From the NCBI GenBank assembly GCA_001023535.1, contig CP011020.1:62001-126000 (forward strand): a stretch of DNA of 64,000 nucleotides, given 5' to 3'. The notes beneath the pieces are model-generated. The model worked only from the letters and a program-made list of their open reading frames with translations. It was not told where the DNA came from and ran no database searches. The stretch comes from Pseudomonas chlororaphis. GTDB lineage: Bacteria > Pseudomonadota > Gammaproteobacteria > Pseudomonadales > Pseudomonadaceae. A program made the translations under genes and the position numbers. This document shows, piece by piece, positions 44,622-53,468 of this stretch (positions are counted from its first letter, which is position 1; each line of letters opens with the position of its first letter).

Positions 44622-45407
44622 CTACGTCACATCGAAACGGCAGGTGGGCAGGCGCCCTATTTCCGGCCGCGCGTACAGGTAGCCTTGCATCAGCTCGATG
44701 CCCAGCCCCACCAGCGCGGCGCTTTCCCCTGGGGTCTCGACCCCTTCGGCAATGACCAGGATCCCCAGGCGCCTGGCCACCAGGAGAATCCCTTCGACAA
44801 TGGCCTGTTTCACCGGATCCTGGTCGATGCCACGGGTCAGCGCCATATCGATCTTCAGCACCTGCGGCTGGAACATCGCCAACAGGTTGAGACCCGAATA
44901 GCCGGAGCCGAAATCATCGATCGCGGTGGTGAACCCCTGGCGCTCGTATTCGGTGAAGATCGACTTGAGGTGGTCAGGGTCGTCGACTTTCTCGCCCTCG
45001 GTGACTTCGAACATCAACCGATCCAATGGAAAATTGGCCAGGCGCGCCGCCTCCAGCGTAGCCCGGATGCAGGTCTCGGCCCGGTAAACAGCGTTGGGCA
45101 GGAAGTTGATGCTCAGCAGGCATCGAGGGAGGTCCAGAAGGCCCAACCGGGTAGCCTCTTCGATCGCCTTTACGCGACATGCCTGGTCGAACCGGTAGCG
45201 GTTGCCGTCATTCACCTGCCCCAGGATGTCGCTCGCCGATTCACCGTTGATCCCTCTGACCAGTGCTTCATAGGCAAACGCAGCGCCGGTTCGCAGATTG
45301 AAGATCGGCTGGAACGCCATGGTGAAATCGAACCCGAGCGCCTCATGGTCGCGGCACTCGGCACAGCCAAGGGACTTGAAGGTTTGACGGGGGGAGTGTT
45401 CGGTCAT
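44622..45407 (-). CDS. EAL-domain protein
   Basis: A 261-residue soluble stand-alone EAL domain. A short Cys-containing N-terminus (LGCAECRDHEALG) precedes FQPIFNL, the YEALVRG motif, LSINFLPNAVY, EVTEGEKV, DDFGSGYSGLNLL and VIAEGVET. The main metal and catalytic residues seem present, so c-di-GMP hydrolysis is possible. The CxxC and EALVRG type resembles BLUF-less EAL proteins sometimes acting as regulators. ATG 45407 was chosen; the upstream frame is uncertain. Confidence 0.88.
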   Translation of the reverse strand: MTEHSPRQTFKSLGCAECRDHEALGFDFTMAFQPIFNLRTGAAFAYEALVRGINGESASDILGQVNDGNRYRFDQACRVKAIEEATRLGLLDLPRCLLSINFLPNAVYRAETCIRATLEAARLANFPLDRLMFEVTEGEKVDDPDHLKSIFTEYERQGFTTAIDDFGSGYSGLNLLAMFQPQVLKIDMALTRGIDQDPVKQAIVEGILLVARRLGILVIAEGVETPGESAALVGLGIELMQGYLYARPEIGRLPTCRFDVT

Positions 45408-45537
45408 GATCGATATTCCGTTGCGTTGACGGTACGTCCCTGCCGGTGCAAAGACTCTAGTCAGCCCTCCCTGAATCGGCAAAGGCCTGGCTTTCTGGAG
45501 CGCCGTCGATCACCGGCATCGGTTTGCAACCAAACAC

Positions 45538-46860
45538 CTAGCCGGGTTTTACGGCCACAGGCATTGCCATTCGCGTGCACAGATACAGCAGACCTCCCAC
45601 ACCGACCAGGGCGCCGCCGCGCAACCAGGTTTCCAGGCTTTGCTGGCTGAGCAAGACCAGGCACGAGACGATCGCAAGGAGGGGCACCCAAGTGGGCACC
45701 CGAAAATGCGCTTGCGCCACCGGATCGCGGCGCAGCACCAACACCGCCAGGTTGGTGCTGAGGAAAACAAAAAGCAGCAAGAGCACGACGGTCTCGGCCA
45801 ATGTGGCGAGAGAGCCTGTCAGCGTCAACGCGATGGAGACCAGGGTGGTGGCGATGATCGCGACCCACGGTGTGCGCCTTTTGCGCAGGACTCGCGCCAA
45901 GCCCCCCGGCAGTAAGCCCTGGCAGGCCATCCCATAGGCCAGTCGGCTGGCCATGATCATGGTCAGCAGCGCGCCATTGGCCACGGCGACCAGGGCGATG
46001 AAGGCAAAGACCCGCGGCGAAACGCTCAACCCCGAGGCGCGGACGACTTCCAGCAAAGGCGCCGAAGTAGCGACCAATTCTTCCATGGGCAGCACCGAGG
46101 CAGCCGCGACGCCCACGGCCATGTAAACCACGCCGGCGGTGAGCAACGCGGCAAACAAAGCGCGCGGATAGACCTTACGCACGTCGCGTATTTCTTCGGC
46201 GAGATTGGCCGAGGTTTCGAATCCGACGAACGAATAGAACGCCAGTAATGCCGCGCTCAACACCGCCAGCCATGGGCTGACGCCCGGTTTGAATTGCAGC
46301 GCACTGTGCAGATGGGCATCGCCGGAACGGAAAAACCAGGCCGCGGCGACGATGACCAGTATCAGGCCCGACAGCTCGATGAGGGTCATGACCAGGTTTG
46401 CCCCCAGGGACTCCTTGATTCCCCGGGCATTCAACAAGGCGATCATCACCAGGAACACCAGGGCAGCGATGTGGGGCGGGACGTGAGTGAAGGTCGCCAG
46501 GTAATCGCCCGCGAACGCCAACGAAAGGCCGGCTGCACTGGTCACCGCCGCGGCCAGCATGCAAAAGCCGACCAGAAAGGAAAGAAACGGCGAGCGGAAC
46601 GCCTTTTCGGCGAACACCGACGCCGCGCCGGCCTGCGGGTACTTCGTAACCAGCTCCGCATACGAGCCGGCAGTAAGCATGGCGAAGAACAGCGCCACCA
46701 ATAAAGGCACCCAGATCGCTCCCCCCACCTGTCCAGCGATGGTCCCGGCCAGCGCGTAGACACCGGCACCCAGCACATCGCCAAGGATGAAGAGAAACAA
46801 CAAAGGTCCGGTCACGGCTCGCCGCAATGGGGTTCTGGAGGGTTTGGAGGTCACATTCAC
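45538..46860 (-). CDS. APC-family amino-acid permease
   Basis: An inner-membrane transporter of about 440 residues with 12 TM helices. It has the APC opening GPLLFLFILGDVLGAGVYAL and the SFVGFETSANLAEEIRD motif in TM6. It probably imports an amino acid or amine. The start is uncertain: GTG 46860 (or the GTG two codons later) has only a weak GAG upstream, and the open frame continues to 46929. Confidence 0.85.
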   Translation of the reverse strand: MNVTSKPSRTPLRRAVTGPLLFLFILGDVLGAGVYALAGTIAGQVGGAIWVPLLVALFFAMLTAGSYAELVTKYPQAGAASVFAEKAFRSPFLSFLVGFCMLAAAVTSAAGLSLAFAGDYLATFTHVPPHIAALVFLVMIALLNARGIKESLGANLVMTLIELSGLILVIVAAAWFFRSGDAHLHSALQFKPGVSPWLAVLSAALLAFYSFVGFETSANLAEEIRDVRKVYPRALFAALLTAGVVYMAVGVAAASVLPMEELVATSAPLLEVVRASGLSVSPRVFAFIALVAVANGALLTMIMASRLAYGMACQGLLPGGLARVLRKRRTPWVAIIATTLVSIALTLTGSLATLAETVVLLLLFVFLSTNLAVLVLRRDPVAQAHFRVPTWVPLLAIVSCLVLLSQQSLETWLRGGALVGVGGLLYLCTRMAMPVAVKPG

Positions 46861-47000
46861 TCTCGGCTCTGGCGATCGTTCGAAGCCTGCTGGCATGCGC
46901 CAGGCGGCTGCATCGTGGTGCTTAAGCAATGGAAATATCGGCCAGGGGAAAGTTCAGAAATGTTCCGGGGATGGCGCTTGAAGCCAGGCTGAAAGCCTTT

Positions 47001-47242
47001 TCGCGAGCAAGCCCGCTCCCACACAGGGAATCCGTGGTCGACACACATCTTGTGCCCACCCAATAACGCTGTGGGAGCGGGCTTGCCCGCGAAGGCGGTG
47101 GGTCAGCCAACCTCTTCATCAACTGATTCACTGCATTCGCGAGCAAGCCCGCTCCCACACAGGGGATCTGTGGCCGACACACATCTTGTGCCCACCCAAT
47201 AACGCTGTGGGAGCGGGCTTGCCCGCGAAGGCGGTGGGTCAG
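47001..47242. repeat. Duplicated BIME, two units of about 105 bases
   Basis: Two almost identical units, starting at 47001 and 47137, each run from TCGCGAGCAAGCCCGCTCCC through CACACATCTTGTGCCCACCC to GTGGGAGCGGGCTTGCCCGC. Each is an inverted REP pair. The period of 136 bases resembles the 133-base array at 7 kb. The rest of the 430-base gap has no gene. Confidence 0.9.
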
Positions 47243-47289
47243 TCGACTTCATTGGCACTGACAGAGCGCATACGCGAAGATGTTCACCG

Positions 47290-48261
47290 TTAACTTTGAG
47301 CCTGCTCCCCCAGAACCCTCGCATACACTGGCCGGTCAACGTTGCCGCCCGACAGGATCACCCCCACACGTTTCCCCACCATCGCGTCACGCTCCTGCAT
47401 GAGCGCCGCCAACGCCGCGGCGCCGGCACCTTCGGCGAGGTTGTGTGTGTCGGTGTAGTAGACCCGCATGGCCTCGGCAATTTCACGATCGTCGACCGCC
47501 ACGATCCGTGCCGCCGCGGCCCCATAGAGGGCGAACGCCTCGGGTATGGGCTTGCGCACGGCGAGGCCGTCGGCGAAGGTGTTCGCCGAAGGGGTCTCGC
47601 ACAGGGTCCCGGTCTCGAACGACTGCTTCGCCGCCGCAGCCTCAGTGGACACCACACCGACCACTTCGGTGTTCAAGCCCAAGGCATCACGGGCGGCGAT
47701 GACGGCGCAGATCCCCGACCCGCAGCCGATCGGCACGTAGACCGTGTCCAGGTCCGGCACCGCCTTGAACAACTCCCACCCATAGGTCGCCACGCCCTTG
47801 ACCAGCTCGGCGTGAAACGGTGGCACCAGAAACAAGCCCTGCCGCTGCGCCAAGCGTGCGGCCTCCTCGCGGGCCTCATCGAAATCGCGACCGAACTCCA
47901 CCACCTCGCCACCAAAGCCGCGCATGGCTTGGTTCTTCTCCAGCGAATTGCCCTGTGGCACGACGATCAACGCCCGCAAGCCCAACGCTGTTGCCGCCAA
48001 TGCCAGGCTCTGACCATGATTGCCACGGGTCGCCGTGACCACGCCCTTCACCTCGGGGTGCTCGCGCCTGAGCCAGTGCATGAACGTCAGACCACCGCGG
48101 ACCTTGAATGCCCCGGTGGGCGTGTGGTTCTCGTGCTTGACCCACACCGTGCAACCCAGCCGTTCAGCCAGCAAGGGCCAAGCATACTGGGCCGTGGCCG
48201 GCATGGTTGGGTATATGTTGCGCGCCGCTTGTTCGATATCGTCGAGCGTCAGTTTGTGCAT
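47290..48261 (-). CDS. Threonine dehydratase-like PLP enzyme
   Basis: A 323-residue cytoplasmic fold-type II PLP enzyme. The PLP lysine is K53 in GAFKVRGG, the cofactor phosphate loop is GCGSGI, and ATRGNHGQSLALAA binds substrate. It has no ACT regulatory domain, so it is of the catabolic type; it deaminates threonine, serine or a beta-hydroxy amino acid. An AraC-family gene is divergent and 94 bases away and is the probable regulator; the APC permease may supply substrate. Confidence 0.9.
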   Translation of the reverse strand: MHKLTLDDIEQAARNIYPTMPATAQYAWPLLAERLGCTVWVKHENHTPTGAFKVRGGLTFMHWLRREHPEVKGVVTATRGNHGQSLALAATALGLRALIVVPQGNSLEKNQAMRGFGGEVVEFGRDFDEAREEAARLAQRQGLFLVPPFHAELVKGVATYGWELFKAVPDLDTVYVPIGCGSGICAVIAARDALGLNTEVVGVVSTEAAAAKQSFETGTLCETPSANTFADGLAVRKPIPEAFALYGAAAARIVAVDDREIAEAMRVYYTDTHNLAEGAGAAALAALMQERDAMVGKRVGVILSGGNVDRPVYARVLGEQAQS

Positions 48262-48355
48262 AGGGTCGCCTCCAGGTTTTGCCCAGTCTAGTCATGGGCG
48301 CCACCGGCGGGCTTCCAGAAAACTGACCTGACTTTCAGCCCTTTTCTTCACTACT

Positions 48356-49171
48356 ATGTCGCTCATGCACCGCCGCAATCGCCTGCCGCCGCCCCAACCC
48401 GAACCGATCCGGCGTATCGAGGCAGGCCCCTGGGCGATTGAATTGCTGCCGGGCTGCGCCTACGCGACCCGCTATGTCGCAACCCAAGCCTCGATCGGCT
48501 TCGCCTTCGACAGCCAGTGCGGCCTGCACGCCATCGGCAGCGACCGGGTGCATCCGTTCGAGGCCATGCCCAACGGCCTGGCCTTCGTCCCAGTGGGGTG
48601 TGATGTGTTCTCCGAATCGCCCCAGGGCGGTGAATACCTGCGGATCCTGCGCACCGACGGCGTTGCGCTGGAGGGTGAGCGGGCCTTCAACAATCGCATC
48701 GACTCGCCGGCCATTGCCCTCGCCCACCGCATGCGCAACGCGCTGTTGCAGGCTTCGGCGCAGGATGACTGGGAATCCTGGGCGTTGGGGTTGGCTGAAC
48801 GGGTGACGGGCCACGAACGGTTGCCGGCGCCCCCTCCCGGCTCGATCACCGGCCGACGCATGCGCCTGCTCGACGAGTTCATTGACGCAGGTCTCGCCGG
48901 CCCGCTCGGCGTACCGGCGATGGCAGCGCTGCTGGGGTTGTCCGAAGGCTATTTCATCCGGGCATTCAAGCTCGCGACGGGAAAAAGCCCCCACAGCTAC
49001 CTGATCGACCGACGCCTGGCCAAGGCCCGGACCTTGATGACCGACACGAGCGCCAGGCTGACCGAGATCGCCCTCGCCTGCGGCTTCAATTCCCAGGCGC
49101 ACATGACGACGCTCTTCAGGCAGCGCCTGGGCGTCAGTCCGGCACAGCTACGCGGGCACTCCAGAAGTTGA
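48356..49171 (+). CDS. AraC-family regulator
   Basis: A 271-residue regulator with an undefined N-terminal sensor (1-160) and two C-terminal HTH motifs (LGVPAMAALLGLSEGYFIRA; LTEIALACGFNSQAHMTTLF). It is divergent from the threonine dehydratase-like gene. Its 3' end overlaps the 3' end of the convergent amidase gene by 24 bases. No clear ribosome site before ATG 48356. Confidence 0.88.
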   Translation: MSLMHRRNRLPPPQPEPIRRIEAGPWAIELLPGCAYATRYVATQASIGFAFDSQCGLHAIGSDRVHPFEAMPNGLAFVPVGCDVFSESPQGGEYLRILRTDGVALEGERAFNNRIDSPAIALAHRMRNALLQASAQDDWESWALGLAERVTGHERLPAPPPGSITGRRMRLLDEFIDAGLAGPLGVPAMAALLGLSEGYFIRAFKLATGKSPHSYLIDRRLAKARTLMTDTSARLTEIALACGFNSQAHMTTLFRQRLGVSPAQLRGHSRS

Positions 49172-50602
49172 CGAGGCAACCCAGGCCCCGGGTGTGCGAC
49201 CCGCCCAGGGCAACGCTCGTTCCAACTGCGCTGCCAGGCGCAGCAACGGGGCCTCACGACCGAACCCCGCGCTAAACTGCAAGCCGATCGGCAGGCCGCT
49301 GTGCCGATCGACCGCCAGCGGCATGGACATCGAGGGCGAACCGGTCACATTCGCCAAGGCGGTAAAGGGCGAATGGCTGAAGACTCGATCCATCCAGCCC
49401 CGCCCGTCCAGCAGCGCCTGGCCTTCGTTGTAGTGACCTATCAACGGGGGCAGCGCTGGTAGGGTCGGGTTCAGCAGGATGTCGTACTGGCTAAAGAAGT
49501 GCCCCATGCGACGGGTCACGAGGTTGCGCAGGTGCATGGCCTCGATCAGATCCAGGGCGGTGAGTTGGCTGCCCAGCCGGTGCAACGCCAGCGTGGCCGG
49601 CTCCAGTGTGCTGGCATCGACCGCACGCCCGGTGGCCGCCGCGAGGGCGTTGACCCAGGCGGCGGTATTGGCGGACCAGAAGCGCGCGTTCAGTTCCACG
49701 AACCCTTCCCAACCCAGGCCGATGTCGAGATCGACTTCCTCGACACGGTGCCCCATGCCCTCCAGTTGCACCGCCACCTCCCGCGTGGCCTGGGCGACCG
49801 GCTCGACGCAACGGGTTCCGTTGAGTGGGTGCAGCAACAAGCCGATGCGCAGCGCCCCCGGTTCGCGCGTCGTTTGTGAAAGCCAGGAATGCGCTGGCCG
49901 AGCGATCTCGAACGGATCCCCCACGGCCGCCCCTTCCATGGCATCCAGCAAGGCGGCGCTGTCGCGCACGGTTCGACTGACAACACCATGGACGGCAAGC
50001 CCGGCCCATACCTCGTCCACTGCCGGGCCCATGGAGATTCGGCCTCGGCTGGGCTTGAGTCCGAACAACCCGGTGGCGGCGGCCGGAACGCGAATCGAGC
50101 CACCGCCATCGGTGGCATGGGCAGCGGGCACCATGCCGGCGGCAACGGCAGCGGCCGAACCCCCACTGGAGCCTCCGGCGCTGCGGCTCAAATCCCAAGG
50201 GTTGCGGGTTGGGCCCGAATACGCGGCTTCGGTGGTGGTGCTGGCCGCCAACTCCGGCGTGCTGGTGCGGCCCAGGGTCACCAGGCCGGCCTGGCGCAGG
50301 CGAATCATCAGGTTGGAGTCTTCAGCGGCGACGCATCCGGCGGCCAGGCGACTGCCCAACTCGTTCAGGCGACCCTGGGCGGTCAGGCCCAAGTCCTTTA
50401 CCAAGAACGGCACGCCCTTGAACGGGCCTGCGGTGGCCAGGGGTTCATCCTTCCACACCTCGACCACCGCGTTGATCCTGGGGTTGAGCTGTTCGATGGC
50501 GCCCAATGCCGCCTCTCTTACCTCGGCCTGGGTGACTTGGCCGTTGGCAATCAGATCGGCCAGGCCAAGGGCGTCATATCCTGCATATTCAGAGGGTTTC
50601 AT
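49148..50602 (-). CDS. Amidase-signature family hydrolase
   Basis: A 484-residue cytoplasmic amidase. The catalytic Lys is K69 in PFLVKDLG, the cis-Ser lies in RSAGGSSGGSAAAVAAGMVP, and the nucleophile is in TDGGGSIRVPA; all are canonical, unlike the amidase at 28.8 kb. ATG 50602 follows AGGAAG. It is divergent from a TetR gene whose shared region has three dyads, so it is probably under that repressor's control. Substrate unknown. Confidence 0.92.
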   Translation of the reverse strand: MKPSEYAGYDALGLADLIANGQVTQAEVREAALGAIEQLNPRINAVVEVWKDEPLATAGPFKGVPFLVKDLGLTAQGRLNELGSRLAAGCVAAEDSNLMIRLRQAGLVTLGRTSTPELAASTTTEAAYSGPTRNPWDLSRSAGGSSGGSAAAVAAGMVPAAHATDGGGSIRVPAAATGLFGLKPSRGRISMGPAVDEVWAGLAVHGVVSRTVRDSAALLDAMEGAAVGDPFEIARPAHSWLSQTTREPGALRIGLLLHPLNGTRCVEPVAQATREVAVQLEGMGHRVEEVDLDIGLGWEGFVELNARFWSANTAAWVNALAAATGRAVDASTLEPATLALHRLGSQLTALDLIEAMHLRNLVTRRMGHFFSQYDILLNPTLPALPPLIGHYNEGQALLDGRGWMDRVFSHSPFTALANVTGSPSMSMPLAVDRHSGLPIGLQFSAGFGREAPLLRLAAQLERALPWAGRTPGAWVASSTSGVPA

Positions 50603-50643
50603 CACATTCTTCCTGGTAAAGACGCTATGATTTGTACTTACCA

Positions 50644-50688
50644 GTATCGAGCGATACCGTTCGGTATAGTTAGATACCAAACAGTATC
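50644..50688. promoter_or_regulatory. Array of candidate TetR operators
   Basis: Three inverted repeats built from the same GTATC/GATAC half-sites: GTATCG-AG-CGATAC (50644-50657), ATACCG-TT-CGGTAT (50654-50667, sharing bases with the first) and GATAC-N6-GTATC (50673-50688). They fill the gap between the divergent amidase and TetR genes, as expected for autoregulation and repression of the amidase. Confidence 0.65.
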
Positions 50689-50708
50689 GCTGTCAAGCGG
50701 AGAACGCC

Positions 50709-51281
50709 ATGCGCCCCGAACGAGTTCCACAACTAGCGCCCCGGGAACGGATCCTGGATGCCGCCGAAGCTCTGTTCTTCACCGAAGGGATCAGTCGGGT
50801 AACGGTGGATGCCATCGCGGCCAAGGCCAAATCGACCAAGATGACGGTCTACCGGCATTTCGAGTCGAAAGACGCGCTGGTGCTGGCGTGGATTCGCTTG
50901 CTCGTCGACCAGTACGCCGAGGTCTTCGAAGGGTTGGCGGCGCGGCACGCCGACGATCCCAAGGCGCAGATCCTCGGTTTCGCCGAATTCATCGCGCAGG
51001 ATCTGTCCACGGCGTCTTACCGGGGCTGCCCCTTCACCCACTCGCTGGCGGAGCTCCCGGACCCGCAAAACCCTGCCCGCCAGCTCATCGAGGCGCACAA
51101 GAAGCGCCAGTTCCAGCGCCTGGTCGCCCTGTGTGAAGAAGCCGGTCTAGCTGAACCGAATGAAACGGCCATGGCGCTCACCTACCTGATGGAGGGCGCG
51201 CAAGTTGTCTCGCAGAACAAAAGTGTCGAGCAGGTCGGTGAAAACCTGATCCGGATGATCCGGAAGATACTCGGCGAATGA
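50709..51281 (+). CDS. TetR-family regulator of the divergent amidase
   Basis: A 190-residue TetR protein. The N-terminal HTH spans about 12-58 (ERILDAAEALFFTEGISRVT, then KSTKMTVYRHFESKDALV), followed by a helical ligand domain with CPFTHSLAELPDP. ATG 50709 follows GGAGA. The dyads at 50644-50688 are its likely binding sites. It ends four bases from the convergent second TetR gene. Confidence 0.92.
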   Translation: MRPERVPQLAPRERILDAAEALFFTEGISRVTVDAIAAKAKSTKMTVYRHFESKDALVLAWIRLLVDQYAEVFEGLAARHADDPKAQILGFAEFIAQDLSTASYRGCPFTHSLAELPDPQNPARQLIEAHKKRQFQRLVALCEEAGLAEPNETAMALTYLMEGAQVVSQNKSVEQVGENLIRMIRKILGE

Positions 51282-51285
51282 GCGC

Positions 51286-51882
51286 CTAGAGCGGTTCGGC
51301 TGTTTGAATCAGCGAATTCAACACCAACTTGATTTCCGCTGCCGGATCTTTATGCCCTTGCAATATCAAACCTTCCGACAAGGCAGTGAAGGTCTTTGCA
51401 AGCGTGGCATTTTCCATCGGCGGTTTCTTGCCCGCATGATTGAAGATGATGGTAATCAGCTTGCCCAAGGCAATGCTGTTTTCTTCATGCAGGTCATTGT
51501 AGAGCGGTGAAAACTCGGCATCGCGCAGTGCAATCAATTGCAACTCGACGTCAAGGATCGCGCAATTGGCGTTATCTTTCAGGGTGTCGATGTAGGCATT
51601 CAGGCCCTGCGTCAACTGCTCGGACGAATAGCCGGCCGCCAGGGTCGAGCCCAACCGATCGATTTCCACCCGCTTGAACCGCTGCGCCAATTGCAACAAC
51701 AGGTCGGCCTTACTTGAAAAGTTGGAGAAAAATGCCCCTTTCGAATAACCAGCCTCCTCGGAAATGGTGTTCACGCTGGCCGCGTGAAAGCCTTTCTTGA
51801 TCATCAGATCAATGGCCGTATCGAATAATCTGTCTCTGGTTACTTGCTGGCTTTCCTCTCGACCTAGTCTCTTTTTAATCAC
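51286..51882 (-). CDS. TetR-family regulator facing the AfsA-like cluster
   Basis: A 198-residue TetR protein with HTH residues DRLFDTAIDLMIKKGFHAAS and ISEEAGYSKGAFFSNFSSKA, then a helical ligand-binding domain. GTG 51882 is chosen because AAGGAG lies eight bases upstream. It is divergent from the reductase that opens the ketosynthase/AfsA-like cluster, with a 492-base shared region holding a 22-base palindrome. Streptomyces gamma-butyrolactone receptors are also TetR proteins, but I see no specific resemblance beyond the family. Role as cluster repressor is inference. Confidence 0.9.
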   Translation of the reverse strand: MIKKRLGREESQQVTRDRLFDTAIDLMIKKGFHAASVNTISEEAGYSKGAFFSNFSSKADLLLQLAQRFKRVEIDRLGSTLAAGYSSEQLTQGLNAYIDTLKDNANCAILDVELQLIALRDAEFSPLYNDLHEENSIALGKLITIIFNHAGKKPPMENATLAKTFTALSEGLILQGHKDPAAEIKLVLNSLIQTAEPL

Positions 51883-51925
51883 GCCCTCGGCTCCTTTAGC
51901 CAACGAAAATATCTATTTGTAACTG

Positions 51926-51937
51926 AATGCAAGCATT
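51926..51937. promoter_or_regulatory. Small dyad upstream of the TetR gene
   Basis: AATGC-AA-GCATT is a perfect inverted repeat 44 bases upstream of the TetR start and may be an autoregulatory site. The surrounding 51883-52374 region is AT-richer than the window and has no convincing gene. Confidence 0.35.
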
Positions 51938-52208
51938 GGCTCCTGCCGGCAAAAAAACCCGTGACGGCCATCATATCTTATACACGCTCGTATTAATCAC
52001 CCGCATCTAAACTTTTAAGCAGGTGCCATGTAATCGCCATGTATTGGGGCAGCCGAAGACGAATGCAAGATGAGTCGCCGGCAGCGACTTACTGTGCCAT
52101 TAGAACAGCGTCGCCTGGCCTCGACGCCCATTGGAGAATGCCCCGCGATCACGTGCGGCCACCGATGGAACCTTGGGTAAAGCCCGGTTTTTCTCAGCCC
52201 CGCGGGCG

Positions 52209-52230
52209 CTTTTGCGGTGGACCACAAAAG
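52209..52230. promoter_or_regulatory. 22-base palindrome, candidate cluster operator
   Basis: The arms CTTTTG (52209-52214) and CAAAAG (52225-52230) enclose GGT (52216-52218) and ACC (52221-52223). Ten of eleven base pairs match; the exception is one C/A pair, plus the GG centre. It lies 145 bases before the reductase start in the divergent region next to the TetR gene. TetR operators are commonly 15-25 base palindromes of this sort. Confidence 0.55.
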
Positions 52231-52374
52231 CTTCACATAAATACCGCTTGATTTTCAGATACCGAATGGTTTTTACTTGCGCCGTTGGTGAAGCCCAACG
52301 CCTGGTCCGCGCATCGCGTCAGCGACAGCCATCCCGATGCAACGCCAGGGTCACCCCAAAGGAGCTGGATCTTA

Positions 52375-53388
52375 ATGGAATATGCCTTCGTTACAGGCGC
52401 TACGGGCCTGCTTGGGAACAACGTCGTCCATGCGCTGCTACAGCGCAAAATCAAGGTGAAAGCGCTGGTTCGCTCCCTTGAAAAGGGGCGCAAGCAGTTC
52501 GGCGACCTGCCCGTTGAACTGGTGGAAGGCGACATGCTCGATGTCGACGCTTTCAGCCATGCCCTGCAAGGTTGCGACGCCCTGTTCCATACGGCCGCCT
52601 ATTTCCGCGACAGCTACAAAGGCGGAAAGCACTGGCAAAAACTCTACGACACCAACGTCACCGGCACCGAACGTCTGCTGCAAGTCGCTTATGCCGCCGG
52701 CATCCGTCGTGCCGTGCATACCTCTTCCATTGCCGTGCTCAAGGGCAACCGGGATCAAGTCATCGACGAAACCATGTCTCGCAGTGAGCAGGAAGCGGAC
52801 GATTACTACTTGAGCAAGATATTGTCCGAGCAGAAGGTCCAAGCGTTTCTAATGCAGCACCCCGACATGTTCATCGCCATGGTATTGCCGGGCTGGATGT
52901 TTGGTCCCGGTGATATTGGCCCGACCTCCTCGGGACAGTTCCTGCTCGATTTTGTAGGACAAAAACTCCCTGGTGTTCTTCCTGGAAGTTTTTCCGTGGT
53001 CGACGCCCGTGACGTGGCTGAGCATCAGATCGCAGCCATCACCCGCGGTCGTTCCGGCGAACGTTATCTGGCCGCCGGCAACCACATGGACATGAAGAGT
53101 ATTTTCCAGGCGCTCGCCAGTGTCAGTGGAATCAAGGCACCGGAACGCAAAGTACCTTTGCTCATGTTGCGCATCATCGCCCTGGTCTACGAAGGTTATT
53201 ACCGTCTTACCAAGAAACCGGTGTTGATCAGCACTTCCACGGTCAAACTCATGGAACAAGAGCAAGGCCGCACACACTTCAGCCATCAAAAGAGTTCAAG
53301 GGAGCTGGACTGCAAGTTCCGCCCTGTCAGTGAAACCCTGACCGATACGCTGAACTGGTATCGAAACAATAACTACCTAGATGCTTGA
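52375..53388 (+). CDS. Extended-SDR NAD(P)-dependent reductase, dihydroflavonol-reductase-like
   Basis: A 337-residue cytoplasmic oxidoreductase. The Rossmann motif is VTGATGLLGNNVV, with HTSSIAVL before the catalytic YxxxK in DDYYLSK. It would reduce a ketone or an aldehyde. ATG 52375 follows AAGGAG at ten-base spacing. It is the first gene of the AfsA-like cluster, 80 bases before the AMP-ligase-like gene. In a butenolide scheme it could reduce a keto group of the acyl chain or ring; that assignment is inference. Confidence 0.88.
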   Translation: MEYAFVTGATGLLGNNVVHALLQRKIKVKALVRSLEKGRKQFGDLPVELVEGDMLDVDAFSHALQGCDALFHTAAYFRDSYKGGKHWQKLYDTNVTGTERLLQVAYAAGIRRAVHTSSIAVLKGNRDQVIDETMSRSEQEADDYYLSKILSEQKVQAFLMQHPDMFIAMVLPGWMFGPGDIGPTSSGQFLLDFVGQKLPGVLPGSFSVVDARDVAEHQIAAITRGRSGERYLAAGNHMDMKSIFQALASVSGIKAPERKVPLLMLRIIALVYEGYYRLTKKPVLISTSTVKLMEQEQGRTHFSHQKSSRELDCKFRPVSETLTDTLNWYRNNNYLDA

Positions 53389-53468
53389 TTGACATAAAAC
53401 AACTATAGCCTGCCTCTGTAGCACTTTTCAGACACGCCATACATCCAAGGATTGAAAGAGGTTGGTAT

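Noticed and set aside
49148..51281. Including the amidase and its TetR gene in the AfsA-like cluster
   Set aside because: They form their own divergent pair with matching dyads and are separated from the cluster by the convergent second TetR gene.
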